A stretch of DNA of 64,000 bases from JANYHF01 sp963732765 (GCA_963732765.1 CAVTAS010000008.1:248001-312000); one strand, 5' to 3'. Positions 51,342-60,052 are shown, counted from the stretch's first letter. Numbers and translations are program-made. Notes: generated by a model from the sequence alone, not told the origin.

Positions 51342-51379
51342 TACGGTTGTTGGGAAATTGGTGTACTGTCCCCGTTTAT
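51294..51379. repeat. Inverted-repeat element overlapping a gene end
   Basis: ATAAACGGGGACAGTATACC plus six bases (51294-51319) and its inverse (51354-51379) form 26-nt arms with two mismatches around a 34-nt loop. The left arm and the stop codon of the COG4280-like gene lie inside it. GGGGACAGTATACC-type palindromes are scattered in many proteobacterial genomes; mobility by a transposase supplied elsewhere is inference. Confidence 0.8.
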
Positions 51380-51396
51380 TTTGCGGGCGTTGCATC

Positions 51397-51606
51397 ATGA
51401 GCATGATAGTGCGCGTTGCCAAAGAACTGCTCGGCCTGTTCGTCGACGACGGCAGCTTAGCGCTGGCGATCCTGGCCTGGGTCGCGATATTCGCGGCGCT
51501 GATGACCGTGGTTGCGGTACCGCCAACGCTGGCCGGTCTCGTGCTGTTTCTTGGCCTGATTGCCATCCTGGCCGAAAACGCGGTCCGTCGCGCCCGCAAG
51601 CGTTGA
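51397..51606 (+). CDS. Small membrane protein, unknown function
   Basis: A 69-residue frame beginning MSMIVRVAKELLGLFVDDGS, with two hydrophobic helices (LALAILAWVAIFAALMTVVA and LAGLVLFLGLIAILA) separated by a short PPT turn and ending in a basic RRARKR tail. I do not recognise the family. It lies between the membrane protein and the iron alcohol dehydrogenase on the same strand. No strong ribosome site is visible, so the start is uncertain; an upstream codon at 51358 falls in the inverted repeat. Confidence 0.6.
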   Translation: MSMIVRVAKELLGLFVDDGSLALAILAWVAIFAALMTVVAVPPTLAGLVLFLGLIAILAENAVRRARKR

Positions 51607-51637
51607 GAGAGCTGCCAATTTGTAGAGTGAGTTGACC

Positions 51638-52693
51638 ATGCGATCCTTCATCTATCAGGGCTTGCCGGCGCGGGTGATCTTCGGCTCGGGCACGCTGGCG
51701 CAACTGCCGGCCGAGGTCGAGCGGCTGGGTTTGGACCGCGCGCTGGTGCTGGCCACGCCGCAGCAGGTGGGGCAGGCCGAGCAGATCGCGGGGCAGCTCG
51801 GCGCGCGCTCGGCCGGCGTCTATGCCAAGGCCACCATGCACACGCCGATCGAAGTGACCGAGGACGCCATGCGCGTAGTGGCGGAACGGAGTGTGGACGG
51901 ACTTATCGCGGTCGGCGGTGGCTCGACTACGGGGCTGGCCAAGGCGATTGCTCTGAGGACGGACTTGCCGCAGATCGTCGCGCCCACCACCTACGCGGGC
52001 TCGGAGATGACGCCGATCATCGGCGAGACGGCTGATGGTAAGAAGGTCACGCAGCGCAGCCTGAAGGTGCTGCCCGAGGTGGTGATCTATGACGTCGACC
52101 TGACGCTGACCTTGCCCGCAGGGCTATCGGGCGTGAGCGGCATGAACGCCATCGCGCACGCGGTGGAGGCGCTCTACGCCCAGGACGCCAATCCGATCAT
52201 GGATATGATGGCGCTGGAGGGTATTGCGGCGCTGTCGCGCGCGCTGCCGAGGATTACGGTGGATACAGCGGATCGCGAGGCGCGCTCGGATGCGCTGTAT
52301 GGCGCGTGGCTGTGCGGCATTTGTCTGGGTACGGCGGGCATGGCGCTGCATCACAAGCTCTGCCACACGCTGGGCGGAACGTTCGATCTGCCGCATGCCG
52401 AGACGCATACCGTGGTGCTGCCACACGCGGTGGCGTACAACACGCCGGCCGCGGGCGCGGCGATGGGCAAGGTGGCTGCTGTGCTGGGCGCGGGATCGGC
52501 GGCTGCTGGTTTGTACGAACTCGCGGGCCGCGTCGGGGCCAAGCGGGCCTTGCGCGATCTGGGCATGCCGGAGGCGGGCATCGATCGCGCGGCTGATCTG
52601 GCGATGGCGAACCCCTACTGGAACCCGCGCCCGCTGGACCGCGAGGCCATCCGCGGGCTGATTGCGCGGGCCTGGGCCGGCGAGGCGCCGTGA
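51638..52693 (+). CDS. Maleylacetate reductase-like iron-containing alcohol dehydrogenase
   Basis: A 351-residue iron-ADH superfamily enzyme closest in style to maleylacetate reductases, which reduce maleylacetate to 3-oxoadipate in aromatic degradation. The NAD-binding part has LIAVGGGSTTGLAKAIAL and APTTYAGSEMTPI, diagnostic of this branch. Metal-site histidines are in GMNAIAHAVEALYA, ALHHKLCHTLGG and LPHAETHTVVLPH. An in-frame TTG at 51632 is also possible. The stop is two bases from the beta-mannosidase start, so it is coupled to sugar genes and not to a ring-cleavage dioxygenase; a sugar-derived substrate should be considered. Confidence 0.85.
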   Translation: MRSFIYQGLPARVIFGSGTLAQLPAEVERLGLDRALVLATPQQVGQAEQIAGQLGARSAGVYAKATMHTPIEVTEDAMRVVAERSVDGLIAVGGGSTTGLAKAIALRTDLPQIVAPTTYAGSEMTPIIGETADGKKVTQRSLKVLPEVVIYDVDLTLTLPAGLSGVSGMNAIAHAVEALYAQDANPIMDMMALEGIAALSRALPRITVDTADREARSDALYGAWLCGICLGTAGMALHHKLCHTLGGTFDLPHAETHTVVLPHAVAYNTPAAGAAMGKVAAVLGAGSAAAGLYELAGRVGAKRALRDLGMPEAGIDRAADLAMANPYWNPRPLDREAIRGLIARAWAGEAP

Positions 52694-52694
52694 C

Positions 52695-55193
52695 ATGAGC
52701 GAAGCGGGGAACCTGATCGATCTGGCGGGCGTGTGGCGGCTGAAGGACGAGCACGGCGAGTACGAGTGCGACATGCCGATCCCCGGCGATGCGCATTCCG
52801 CCCTGCTGGCCGCCGGGTTGATCCCCGATCCGTATGTGGGGCGGAACGAGCTGGCGGTGCGCGGGCTGGCGGACCGGGATTGGGTGGCGAGCCGGACGTT
52901 TCAGTGGGAGGGGGAAGGGCGCGACTGCGAGTGGTTTCTAGACTTCGACTATCTCGATACGGTCGCGGAGATTCGCCTCAACGGTCAGTGGATGTGGGCC
53001 GTCGACAATACCTTTCGCCGCTATCAGTGGTTCATATCGTCGGCTCTGATTGCAGCCAAGTATGATCGGCCGTCACTGAAGACAGGCGAGAACACGATAG
53101 AAATAGTTTTCAAGTCAAATACTCGCGCAGCAATCGACCGCGCGAAAAGGCAACCATACAAGGTTCCCTACATTGTGCAGAATTGTCCGATCCCGAACGG
53201 CAACATGCTGCGAAAGCCGCAATGCCATTACGGCTGGGACTGGAATCTGGCGATTGCGCCGTTCGGTCTCTATGGGCGGATAGCGTTGCGTCGCGGTGCA
53301 CGGCATTATGATCGAGCACGTTCAAGTGCATCAGTTGCCACGACACAATTTCCCTTGGGAAATCCGTGTGTCGATCGGTACTCGCTCGTTTGCGGAGCAT
53401 CGAAGGTCCTCGACTTTTCAAAGTCGCGTTCAACGGGGAGACACAAGTACGAGAGCACCTGCTGCCCGAGGGCGAGGCGGAAACTGAGTTCACATTTCGA
53501 AGTGGACACCCCGGATCTGTGGTGGCCAGCGGGCCACGGTGAACAAGACCTCTACGACCTCACCGTCGAAGTCGACGGCCAGATCGAGCGCCGCAAGATC
53601 GGCCTACGGACGATCAAACTGCTAACGGACAAAGACCCCACCGGCCCCGGCTCGCGCTTCGCCTTCCTCGTCAACGGCCGCGAGATTTTCGCCAAGGGCG
53701 CCAACTGGATCCCTGCCGACGCGCTGCCCTCGCGCGCCACGCCGGAACTGACGGAAAAGCTCCTCAAAGCCGCCGTCGACGCCAACATGAACATGATCCG
53801 CGTCTGGGGCGGCGGCTTCTACGAGCAGGACTGGTTCTACGACCTCTGCGACCGCCTCGGCCTTATGGTCTGGCAGGACTTCATGTTCTCCTGCTCGCTC
53901 TATCCCGCCGACGACACGTTCCTCTCCGAGGTGAAACTGGAAGTCGGCTACCAAGTCCGCCGCCTGTCCCATCACGCCTGCATCGCCCTCTGGTGCGGCG
54001 ACAACGAACTGATCGGCGCACTGACGTGGTTCGAGGAGAGCCGAAAAAACCGCGACCGCTACCTCGTCGACTACGACCGCCTCAACCGCACCATCGAGGA
54101 GGCCGCCAAAGCCGCCGACCACACCATCAACTGGTGGCCGTCGTCCCCCTCCTCGGGCCCGAAGAACTTCGGCGACGCCTGGCACGACGACCGCTCCGGC
54201 GACATGCACTTCTGGTCGGTCTGGCACGAGAACAAGAGTTTCGACCACTACCGCGACGTGAAACCGCGCTTCTGTTCCGAGTTCGGTTTCCAGTCCTATC
54301 CCTCCTTGAACGTCATAAAAAAGTTCGCGTCCGCCGAGGACATGAACATCGCCTCGCCGGTGATGGACCACCACCAGCGCAACGCCGGCGGCAACGAACG
54401 CATCGCCGGCACCATGTTCCGCTACTTCCGCTTCCCGATGGCGTTTGCCAATTTCGTCTACCTCTCCCAAATCCAGCAGGGTCTGGCCATGCGCACCGCG
54501 ATCGAATACTGGCGCAGCCTCAAGCCGCACTGCATGGGCACGCTCTACTGGCAGCTCAACGACACCTGGCCGGTCGCCTCCTGGTCCGGCCTCGATCACG
54601 GCGGCGGCTGGAAACTGATGCACCATATGGCGCGCGACTTCTACGCTGATGTCGCAGCCTTCGCGATCCCGTCCAATGACGGCAAGACCATTGCCATCAT
54701 GGGCGTCAACGACGGCGCGGCGTCCGCATCAGCCGATATCGCGGTGTTCACCGTATCGGTCGACGGCAAACGCAAAGATCTCGGTACGCACAAAATGGAG
54801 CTGCCGTCCGACCGCGCCGTGGAAATCGCCAGCATCGATGCCGCCACGATCCCCGAAGACTCCCTCCTCCATATCGCAACGTGCACGCCCCAAGTGACCG
54901 TGACCCGCCACTTCGCCCCGCGACCATACAAGTCCTACGCTTTCACCGATCCGAACCTGCAACTCTCAAATCGCTCGACGGACGGCTTGCTCAGCGTTAA
55001 AGTCGCTGCCGAACGGCCCGCCTATTTCGTCGCCCTCGAGTGCGACGTCCCCGGACATTTCTCCGACGCTGCGTTCGATCTCCTGCCCGGCGAGCCTCGG
55101 GAGGTGACGTTCCGCCCGGACGATCCGGCGACGCTCGCCGAGGCGGCGCGTACCCTGATCGTTCGTGATCTTTTCTCGGCGACCTGCCGCTGA
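52695..55193 (+). CDS. Beta-mannosidase, GH2 family (three self-restoring frame breaks)
   Basis: Retaining exo-beta-mannosidase type, about 831 residues. The acid/base glutamate is in ALWCGDNELIG (about 437) and the nucleophile in FCSEFGFQSYPS (about 528); LWWPAGHGEQ and CHYGWDWN are typical of the family. Between about 53285 and 53503 the open frame gives unlike sequence, but reading one frame over yields HVQVHQLPRHNFPWEIRVSI, then the third frame yields GPRLFKVAFNGETQV and EAETEFTF, after which the first frame resumes at EVDTPDLWWPAG. Three extra bases explain this without a stop. The first third (around 52960-53460) is visibly AT-richer than the rest. No signal peptide, so probably cytoplasmic. 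Confidence 0.87.
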   Translation: MSEAGNLIDLAGVWRLKDEHGEYECDMPIPGDAHSALLAAGLIPDPYVGRNELAVRGLADRDWVASRTFQWEGEGRDCEWFLDFDYLDTVAEIRLNGQWMWAVDNTFRRYQWFISSALIAAKYDRPSLKTGENTIEIVFKSNTRAAIDRAKRQPYKVPYIVQNCPIPNGNMLRKPQCHYGWDWNLAIAPFGLYGRIALRRGARHYDRARSSASVATTQFPLGNPCVDRYSLVCGASKVLDFSKSRSTGRHKYESTCCPRARRKLSSHFEVDTPDLWWPAGHGEQDLYDLTVEVDGQIERRKIGLRTIKLLTDKDPTGPGSRFAFLVNGREIFAKGANWIPADALPSRATPELTEKLLKAAVDANMNMIRVWGGGFYEQDWFYDLCDRLGLMVWQDFMFSCSLYPADDTFLSEVKLEVGYQVRRLSHHACIALWCGDNELIGALTWFEESRKNRDRYLVDYDRLNRTIEEAAKAADHTINWWPSSPSSGPKNFGDAWHDDRSGDMHFWSVWHENKSFDHYRDVKPRFCSEFGFQSYPSLNVIKKFASAEDMNIASPVMDHHQRNAGGNERIAGTMFRYFRFPMAFANFVYLSQIQQGLAMRTAIEYWRSLKPHCMGTLYWQLNDTWPVASWSGLDHGGGWKLMHHMARDFYADVAAFAIPSNDGKTIAIMGVNDGAASASADIAVFTVSVDGKRKDLGTHKMELPSDRAVEIASIDAATIPEDSLLHIATCTPQVTVTRHFAPRPYKSYAFTDPNLQLSNRSTDGLLSVKVAAERPAYFVALECDVPGHFSDAAFDLLPGEPREVTFRPDDPATLAEAARTLIVRDLFSATCR

Positions 55194-55212
55194 TCTTTGA
55201 AGGAGACTGCCC

Positions 55213-55962
55213 GTGCCGAATCGTTTCTCGTTCCAACTCTATTCCGCCCGCCTGCAACCCCCGGTGAACAAGACCATCGCGATGCTGGCCGAACTTGGCT
55301 ACCGCGAAGTCGAAGGTTTCGGTGGCGTCTATGACGAGCCCGACAAGCTGCGCAAGGTGATGGACAAGAACGGCGTCACCATGCCGACCGGTCACTTCGG
55401 TCTGGACATGCTGGAGAAGAAAAAGAAGGACGTGCTCAGCATCGCCCAGACACTCGGCATCTCCAAACTGATTTGCCCGTGGATCCCGCCTGAGCTGCGC
55501 TCAGCCAACGCCAAGGGCTGGAAGGAGATCGGCAAGCGCATGGGGGGGCTGGCCGAGAGCTACCGCGCCGAAGGCTATCCCCTGGCCTGGCACAACCACG
55601 ATTTCGAGTTCGTCGAGTTCAAGGATGGCTCCACACCGCACGAACATATGTTCGACAACGCGCCGTTGCTCGACTGGGAGATCGACGTTGCCTGGATCGT
55701 CCGTGGCAAGAGCAATCCCCTGAAGTGGATCAAACGCTACGCCTCGGCCATCACCTCGGTCCACATCAAGGACATCGCCAAGCGCGGCGAGAACCTGGAC
55801 GAGGACGGCTGGGCTGACATCGGTTACGGCACCATGGATTGGGCCAAGATCATGGCGGCGATCAGTGAAACACGCTGCGTGCATTTCGTGCTCGAGCACG
55901 ACAAACCGAGCGATGTGGAGCGGTTTGCCAAGCGGTCGCTGGCGGCGGTGAAGAAGCTCTAA
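55213..55962 (+). CDS. Sugar phosphate isomerase/epimerase family protein (xylose isomerase-like TIM barrel)
   Basis: A 249-residue AP-endonuclease-2-like TIM barrel. Metal-binding residues lie in AWHNHDFEFV, DWEIDVAWI, SVHIKDIA and FVLEHDKP. Such proteins isomerise or epimerise sugars or keto-inositols. The start is GTG at 55213, placed by AAGGAGA ten bases upstream. It is 19 bp after the mannosidase gene, and the Gfo/Idh/MocA dehydrogenase gene that usually accompanies such isomerases follows, after an inserted inverted-repeat unit. It is probably part of one sugar-oxidation operon. Confidence 0.85.
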   Translation: MPNRFSFQLYSARLQPPVNKTIAMLAELGYREVEGFGGVYDEPDKLRKVMDKNGVTMPTGHFGLDMLEKKKKDVLSIAQTLGISKLICPWIPPELRSANAKGWKEIGKRMGGLAESYRAEGYPLAWHNHDFEFVEFKDGSTPHEHMFDNAPLLDWEIDVAWIVRGKSNPLKWIKRYASAITSVHIKDIAKRGENLDEDGWADIGYGTMDWAKIMAAISETRCVHFVLEHDKPSDVERFAKRSLAAVKKL

Positions 55963-55967
55963 GAAAG

Positions 55968-56430
55968 AAGGCAATGGGCAACAGGCAATGGGCAATCGAG
56001 GCTCGAACATGGCTTCTATAGAGTTCGCATCGTGACCTCAGGGTTTGGCAGGCTGCAATGGACTTGACGGTTGCGGTTTATGCGGTCTCGTCGAATTTTC
56101 CCCAAGCCGAGCTTTATGGACTGACGTCGCAGTTGCGTCGCGCCGCGACGTCGGTACCGTCCAACATTGCCGAGGGCTACGGCAGAGAGAGCACCAAGTC
56201 TTACGTGCACTTTCTCAAGACAGCGCGCGGATCGCTCAATGAGCTCGAAACGCAGTTGATATTGTCGGAGCGGCTGAAGTTCGCAACGACGGTGCAAATG
56301 CAGCCACTACTGGAAGCAATCAATGCAATTGGAAAAATGCTAAACGCGCTACTCCGCTCCATACAGGGCAAGTTCCCTGACGGTTTCTCAGAGGATTAGC
56401 GATTGCCCATTGCCGATTGCCTATTGCCTT
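55968..56430. repeat. 463-bp inverted-repeat unit carrying a four-helix-bundle gene
   Basis: The left arm at 55968-55998 and right arm at 56400-56430 are 31 nt each with three mismatches, both built from GGCAATGGGCAATCG-type units. The enclosed gene ends on the base before the right arm. The unit separates an isomerase and a dehydrogenase that are otherwise typical operon partners, so it looks inserted. No flanking direct repeat was evident. Confidence 0.8.
56009..56399 (+). CDS. Four-helix bundle protein (S23/IVP family), one-base frame break near the start
   Basis: About 129 residues, of the family first described as the 23S rRNA intervening-sequence protein; the fold is a four-helix bundle and the function is unknown. 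Motifs are QLRRAATSVPSNIAEGYGR, the hallmark, and SLNELETQLILS. The open frame starts only at 56058 (MDLTVAVY), but the codons upstream read HRDLRVWQAAMDL, the usual family start. Joining them to the ATG at 56009 (MASIEF) needs removal of one base near 56021-56031. I annotate that longer form. It lies inside the 463-bp inverted-repeat unit. Confidence 0.82.
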
Positions 56431-56462
56431 CCACCCAATCTCTTCGAGGAAACCCCAACAAA

Positions 56463-57599
56463 ATGGCCAACAATCTGCGCATCGGCGTGGTCGGCTGCGG
56501 CAACATCTCGACCACCTATTTCAAGTACGCCCCGCTCTTCAAAGGCATCGAGATCGTCGCCTGCGCCGATCTCAATCCTGCCGCGGCCGAGAAGGCTGCC
56601 GAGACCTACAAGGTCAAGGCGATGGAGCCGGCCAAGCTGATCAAGAGCAAGACCGTCGATATCGTCCTTAATCTGACCATCCCTGATCAGCATTTCCCGG
56701 TGTCGCTGGCTGCGGTGAAGGCCGGCAAGCACGTCTATTCGGAAAAGCCGCTGTCGCTGTCGCTGAAGGATGGCATCAAGCTGCGCGACACGGCCCTGGC
56801 CAAAGGCGTGAAAGTCTGCGGTGCTCCCGATACCTTCCTGGGCGGATCGCACCAGCGCGCGCGCAAAGCCATCGACGACGGCGAAATCGGCAAGATCACG
56901 TCTGGAACCGCCCACGTCATGGGCTTCGGCATGGAGCACTGGCACCCTAACCCGGACTTCTTTTTCAAGCCCGGCGGCGGTCCGATCCTCGACATGGGGC
57001 CCTACTACATCGGCAATCTGATCAACCTGATCGGCCCGGTGAGGCGCGTCGCGGCGCTCGCTAACGTCGCCAAGGCCGTGCGCACCATCTCCAGCCAGCC
57101 GCGCGCCGGCGAGACCTTGACGGTCGAAACGCCGACCAACATCCATGCCCTGCTCGAATTCCACAATGGCGCGACGGTCACGCTGTCGGCCAGCTGGGAC
57201 GTTTGGCGGCACCGCCATGCCAACATGGAGCTGTACGGAACGGAGGGCTCAATGTTCGTGCCCGATCCGAACTTTTTCGGTGGCGACGTGCTCTCGACCC
57301 GCAAGAATGGCGAAGCTGCGCCGCTGCCGGGCTGGGATCATCCGCTGTCGATCCCGAACCGCGCGGACGGTGGCGGCAACCAGGTCGCCGACTACCGTTC
57401 GATCGGGCTCGCCGATCTGGCAGCGGCCGTGAACGGCAACCGCGACGCCCGTTGCTCGATCGACCGGACACTGCATGCTGTCGATGTCATGACGTCGGTG
57501 CTGAAATCGGCTGCGGACGGCAAGTTTGTCGAGTTGAAAACCACGTGCACCCAACCGGCGCCGCTCGGGCCGGAAGAGGCGCGGGGGATGATGGTTTGA
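56463..57599 (+). CDS. Gfo/Idh/MocA family NAD(P)-dependent oxidoreductase
   Basis: A 378-residue sugar or inositol dehydrogenase-type protein. The Rossmann motif is IGVVGCGNISTTY, and GKHVYSEKPLSLSL carries the family EKP lysine. The C-terminal domain has FFFKPGGGPILDMGPYYIGN with the conserved aspartate, and ATVTLSASWDVW. The ATG at 56463 is set by GAGGA upstream; the frame extends to 56403 only because of the inverted-repeat arm. It probably works with the isomerase before the inserted unit. Substrate unknown. Confidence 0.88.
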   Translation: MANNLRIGVVGCGNISTTYFKYAPLFKGIEIVACADLNPAAAEKAAETYKVKAMEPAKLIKSKTVDIVLNLTIPDQHFPVSLAAVKAGKHVYSEKPLSLSLKDGIKLRDTALAKGVKVCGAPDTFLGGSHQRARKAIDDGEIGKITSGTAHVMGFGMEHWHPNPDFFFKPGGGPILDMGPYYIGNLINLIGPVRRVAALANVAKAVRTISSQPRAGETLTVETPTNIHALLEFHNGATVTLSASWDVWRHRHANMELYGTEGSMFVPDPNFFGGDVLSTRKNGEAAPLPGWDHPLSIPNRADGGGNQVADYRSIGLADLAAAVNGNRDARCSIDRTLHAVDVMTSVLKSAADGKFVELKTTCTQPAPLGPEEARGMMV

Positions 57600-57654
57600 C
57601 GAAAGACGGCACTAGGGATTAGGCACTAGTCTGCAATGTCGGCGCAGCTTGCAC

Positions 57655-57870
57655 CTCCTCCCCCCTCGCCTCTATACGAGGGGAGAGGAGATCGCGTCTC
57701 GCAGCCGACCTTTGGGAGGCAAGAGCCACGCGGTTGGTGAGGGACGGGAGCTGGCTCAGTCCCTCTTGAGAGCTGTACGGAGCAAGCGGCTGCCCCTCAC
57801 CTGCCGCTGGTTCCTCGCCTTCGGCTCGGGCGACGTCCTCTCCCCCGTAAAGAGGCGGGGGGAGGAAAAG
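57655..57870. repeat. Family C hairpin-bounded intergenic element, copy 4
   Basis: Begins CCCCTCGCCTCTATACGAGGGG (hairpin, about 57661-57682), contains GGAGCAAGCGGCTGCCCCTCAC as in the other copies, and ends with CGTCCTCTCCCCCGTAAAGAG and inverse. It fills the 298-bp gap between the Gfo/Idh/MocA gene and the aldo/keto reductase. Confidence 0.68.
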
Positions 57871-57897
57871 ACGCCTTCGGCGCATAGGAAAAAAGCA

Positions 57898-58869
57898 ATG
57901 ACTTCGTCTTCGATGCTCTACAACCGCTGCGGCAAATCCGGCCTCATGCTCCCCGCCGTCTCCCTCGGCCTGTGGCACAACTTCGGCGGCGACACGCCGT
58001 TCGAGTTGAAGCGTGCGCTTTGCCGCAAGGCCTACGACCTCGGCATCACGCATTTCGACCTCGCCAACAACTATGGCCCGCCTCCCGGCAGCGCGGAGGA
58101 ATCCTTCGGCGCCATCATGCGGCACGACTTCGCCAGGGAGCGCGACAAGCTGGTGATCTCCACCAAGGCGGGCTGGCGCATGTGGGACGGACCTTATGGC
58201 GAGTTCGGCAGCCGCAAGTACATGCTGGCCAGCCTCGACCAGAGCCTGAAGCGCATGGGCTTGCCCTATGTCGATATCTTTTATTCGCACCGGTTCGATC
58301 CCGAGACGCCGCTTGAGGAAACCATGGGTGCGCTGGATACGGCTGTTCGTTCGGGACGCGCGCTTTATGCCGGCATCTCCAGCTATGGTGCCGAGCAGAC
58401 CCGCGAGGCGGCGCGCATCCTGAAAGATCTTGGCACGCCCTGCCTCATCCATCAGCCGCGCTATAACATGCTGGATCGCGCGCTGGAAACCACCGGCACG
58501 CTGAAGGCCATCAATGAGACCGGCATGGGCTCGATCGCCTTCTCGCCCCTGGCGCAAGGTCTGCTCACGGAGAAATATCTCGGCGACATTCCCGCTGGCA
58601 GCCGGGCGACGCAGGGCAAGTCGCTCGATCCCAAGGTGATCGACGCCAAGCTGCGCAAAACCCTGAAGGCGCTGGCCGCCATCGCGACCAAGCGCGGGCA
58701 GTCGCTGGCGCAGCTGGCCATTGCCTGGTCGCTGCGGCCGGGCGGAGTCACCTCGGCGCTGATCGGGGCCAGCAAGCCCGAGCATGTCGAGCAGTGTGTC
58801 GGCGCCCTGGCGGCGCCCGCGTTCACGGCTGCCGAACTCACCGCCATCGACGCCGCACTGAAGGGCTGA
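57898..58869 (+). CDS. Aldo/keto reductase (YghZ / glyceraldehyde 3-phosphate reductase type)
   Basis: A 323-residue NADPH-dependent (alpha/beta)8 reductase. The tetrad is visible: aspartate and tyrosine in HFDLANNYGPPPGSAEESFG, lysine in VISTKAGW, and histidine in DIFYSHRFDP. The YGPPPGSAEE and FAPxD-like spacing fit the YghZ/MgrA branch, whose members reduce L-glyceraldehyde 3-phosphate and methylglyoxal. The ATG at 57898 has AGGAAA before it; the open frame upstream is repeat sequence. It is followed after three bases by the hydroxyacid dehydrogenase, so the two are coupled. Confidence 0.88.
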   Translation: MTSSSMLYNRCGKSGLMLPAVSLGLWHNFGGDTPFELKRALCRKAYDLGITHFDLANNYGPPPGSAEESFGAIMRHDFARERDKLVISTKAGWRMWDGPYGEFGSRKYMLASLDQSLKRMGLPYVDIFYSHRFDPETPLEETMGALDTAVRSGRALYAGISSYGAEQTREAARILKDLGTPCLIHQPRYNMLDRALETTGTLKAINETGMGSIAFSPLAQGLLTEKYLGDIPAGSRATQGKSLDPKVIDAKLRKTLKALAAIATKRGQSLAQLAIAWSLRPGGVTSALIGASKPEHVEQCVGALAAPAFTAAELTAIDAALKG

Positions 58870-58872
58870 GCT

Positions 58873-59826
58873 ATGCCGCATGTCCTGGTTGTCGGCCCCA
58901 TTCACGCCTCGGGCATGGCGCTGTTGCAGACTGCGCCGGGCGTGACGCTGGACGTGGTCAACGAGCCGACGCTGGAAGCCTATGCTCCGTTTGCGCCCAA
59001 GGCGGATGCGATTTTGATCCGTACGCAGCCGATGCCGGCCACGGTGATCGCAACGGCGGCCAAGCTCAAGATCGTGTCGCGCCACGGCGTCGGCTACGAT
59101 GCAGTGGACGTGGCGGCGCTGACGGCGCGCGGGATTCCACTCTGCATCGTGGGCGACGTCAACTCCCTCGCGGTGGCCGAGCAAACCATGGCGCTGATGC
59201 TGGCGCTGGCCAAACAGGTGACGACCTATGATGCCGCGACGCGCGGCGACGGCTGGGGTACGCGCAACCGCTTCACGGCGTTCGAGCTCAACGGCAAGAC
59301 ACTGCTGCTGCTCGGTTTCGGGCGCATCGGCCGGCGCGTGGCGAAACTGGCGATGGCCTTCGGCATGGTGGTCGAGGCCTACGACCCATTCATGCCGCCC
59401 GCAGCCATCGAGGCCGAGGGTGCGCGCGCGGTGGCCAATCTGGACGCAGCGTTCTCGCGTGCCGATGTGGTGTCGGTGCATATGCCGAAGTCGGACGGCA
59501 AGGCGATGATGGCCGCGCGCGAGCTGGCGCTACTGAAACCGTCAGCCATCGTCATAAATACCGCGCGCGGCGGGCTGATCGAGGAGGCCGCGTTGGCCGA
59601 GGCGCTGGCGGCGGGACGGATCGCGGGGGCGGGGCTGGATGTGTTCGACGCCGAGCCGCCGCCCAAGGATCATCCGTTGCTCAAGAGCGGGCGCACCATC
59701 GTCAGTCCGCACATCGCGGGGCTGTCAATAGAGAGTGCGGAGCGCATGGCGGTGTCCTCGGCTGAGAATGTGCTCGACTTCTTTGCCGGGCAACTCGATC
59801 CGTCACTGGTCGTTAACCGCGTCTGA
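58873..59826 (+). CDS. D-isomer-specific 2-hydroxyacid dehydrogenase (phosphoglycerate dehydrogenase-like)
   Basis: A 317-residue NAD-dependent dehydrogenase. The coenzyme motif is LLGFGRIGRRVAKLA. The catalytic arginine, glutamate and histidine are in INTARGGLIEE, AGLDVFDAEPP and SPHIAGLSIES. It is about the length of hydroxypyruvate or glyoxylate reductases and lacks the ACT domain of true SerA. It would oxidise or reduce a sugar acid or hydroxyacid from the neighbouring sugar pathway; the exact substrate is unknown. Confidence 0.87.
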   Translation: MPHVLVVGPIHASGMALLQTAPGVTLDVVNEPTLEAYAPFAPKADAILIRTQPMPATVIATAAKLKIVSRHGVGYDAVDVAALTARGIPLCIVGDVNSLAVAEQTMALMLALAKQVTTYDAATRGDGWGTRNRFTAFELNGKTLLLLGFGRIGRRVAKLAMAFGMVVEAYDPFMPPAAIEAEGARAVANLDAAFSRADVVSVHMPKSDGKAMMAARELALLKPSAIVINTARGGLIEEAALAEALAAGRIAGAGLDVFDAEPPPKDHPLLKSGRTIVSPHIAGLSIESAERMAVSSAENVLDFFAGQLDPSLVVNRV

Positions 59827-59832
59827 CCCTCA

Positions 59833-60052
59833 GGAGACCTCTGCAAAAACACGCGCCGATCCCAGCCTCGTCATACCCGCGTAGGCGGGCATCCATGCAT
59901 GACAAGGTTTGGCACGTCGTCAGCACCACGGAAGCGTCGGATGCAACTTGCGCATGGCATCGGCACGAGAGACCGCCATCGGCTTGCATGGATCCCCGCC
60001 AACGCCGGGATGACGAGTTTTGCGGTGCTTATCGAATTTTCGCAGAGCTCTC
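59833..60052. repeat. Paired-palindrome element with inverted ends and flanking CTCA repeats, family A, copy 5
   Basis: A 220-bp unit bounded by GGAGACCTCTGCAAAAAC and TTTTCGCAGAGCTCTC, with CTCA directly before (59829-59832) and after (60053-60056). Two CCCGCG-type palindromes face each other inside (about 59870-59900 and 59985-60017). Same size, ends and layout as the copy at 13891-14109. Confidence 0.85.

Noticed and set aside
57619..59481. Long minus-strand open frame opposite the aldo/keto reductase and hydroxyacid dehydrogenase
   Set aside because: Both plus-strand genes have complete catalytic motifs; the antisense frame has none and runs through a repeat.
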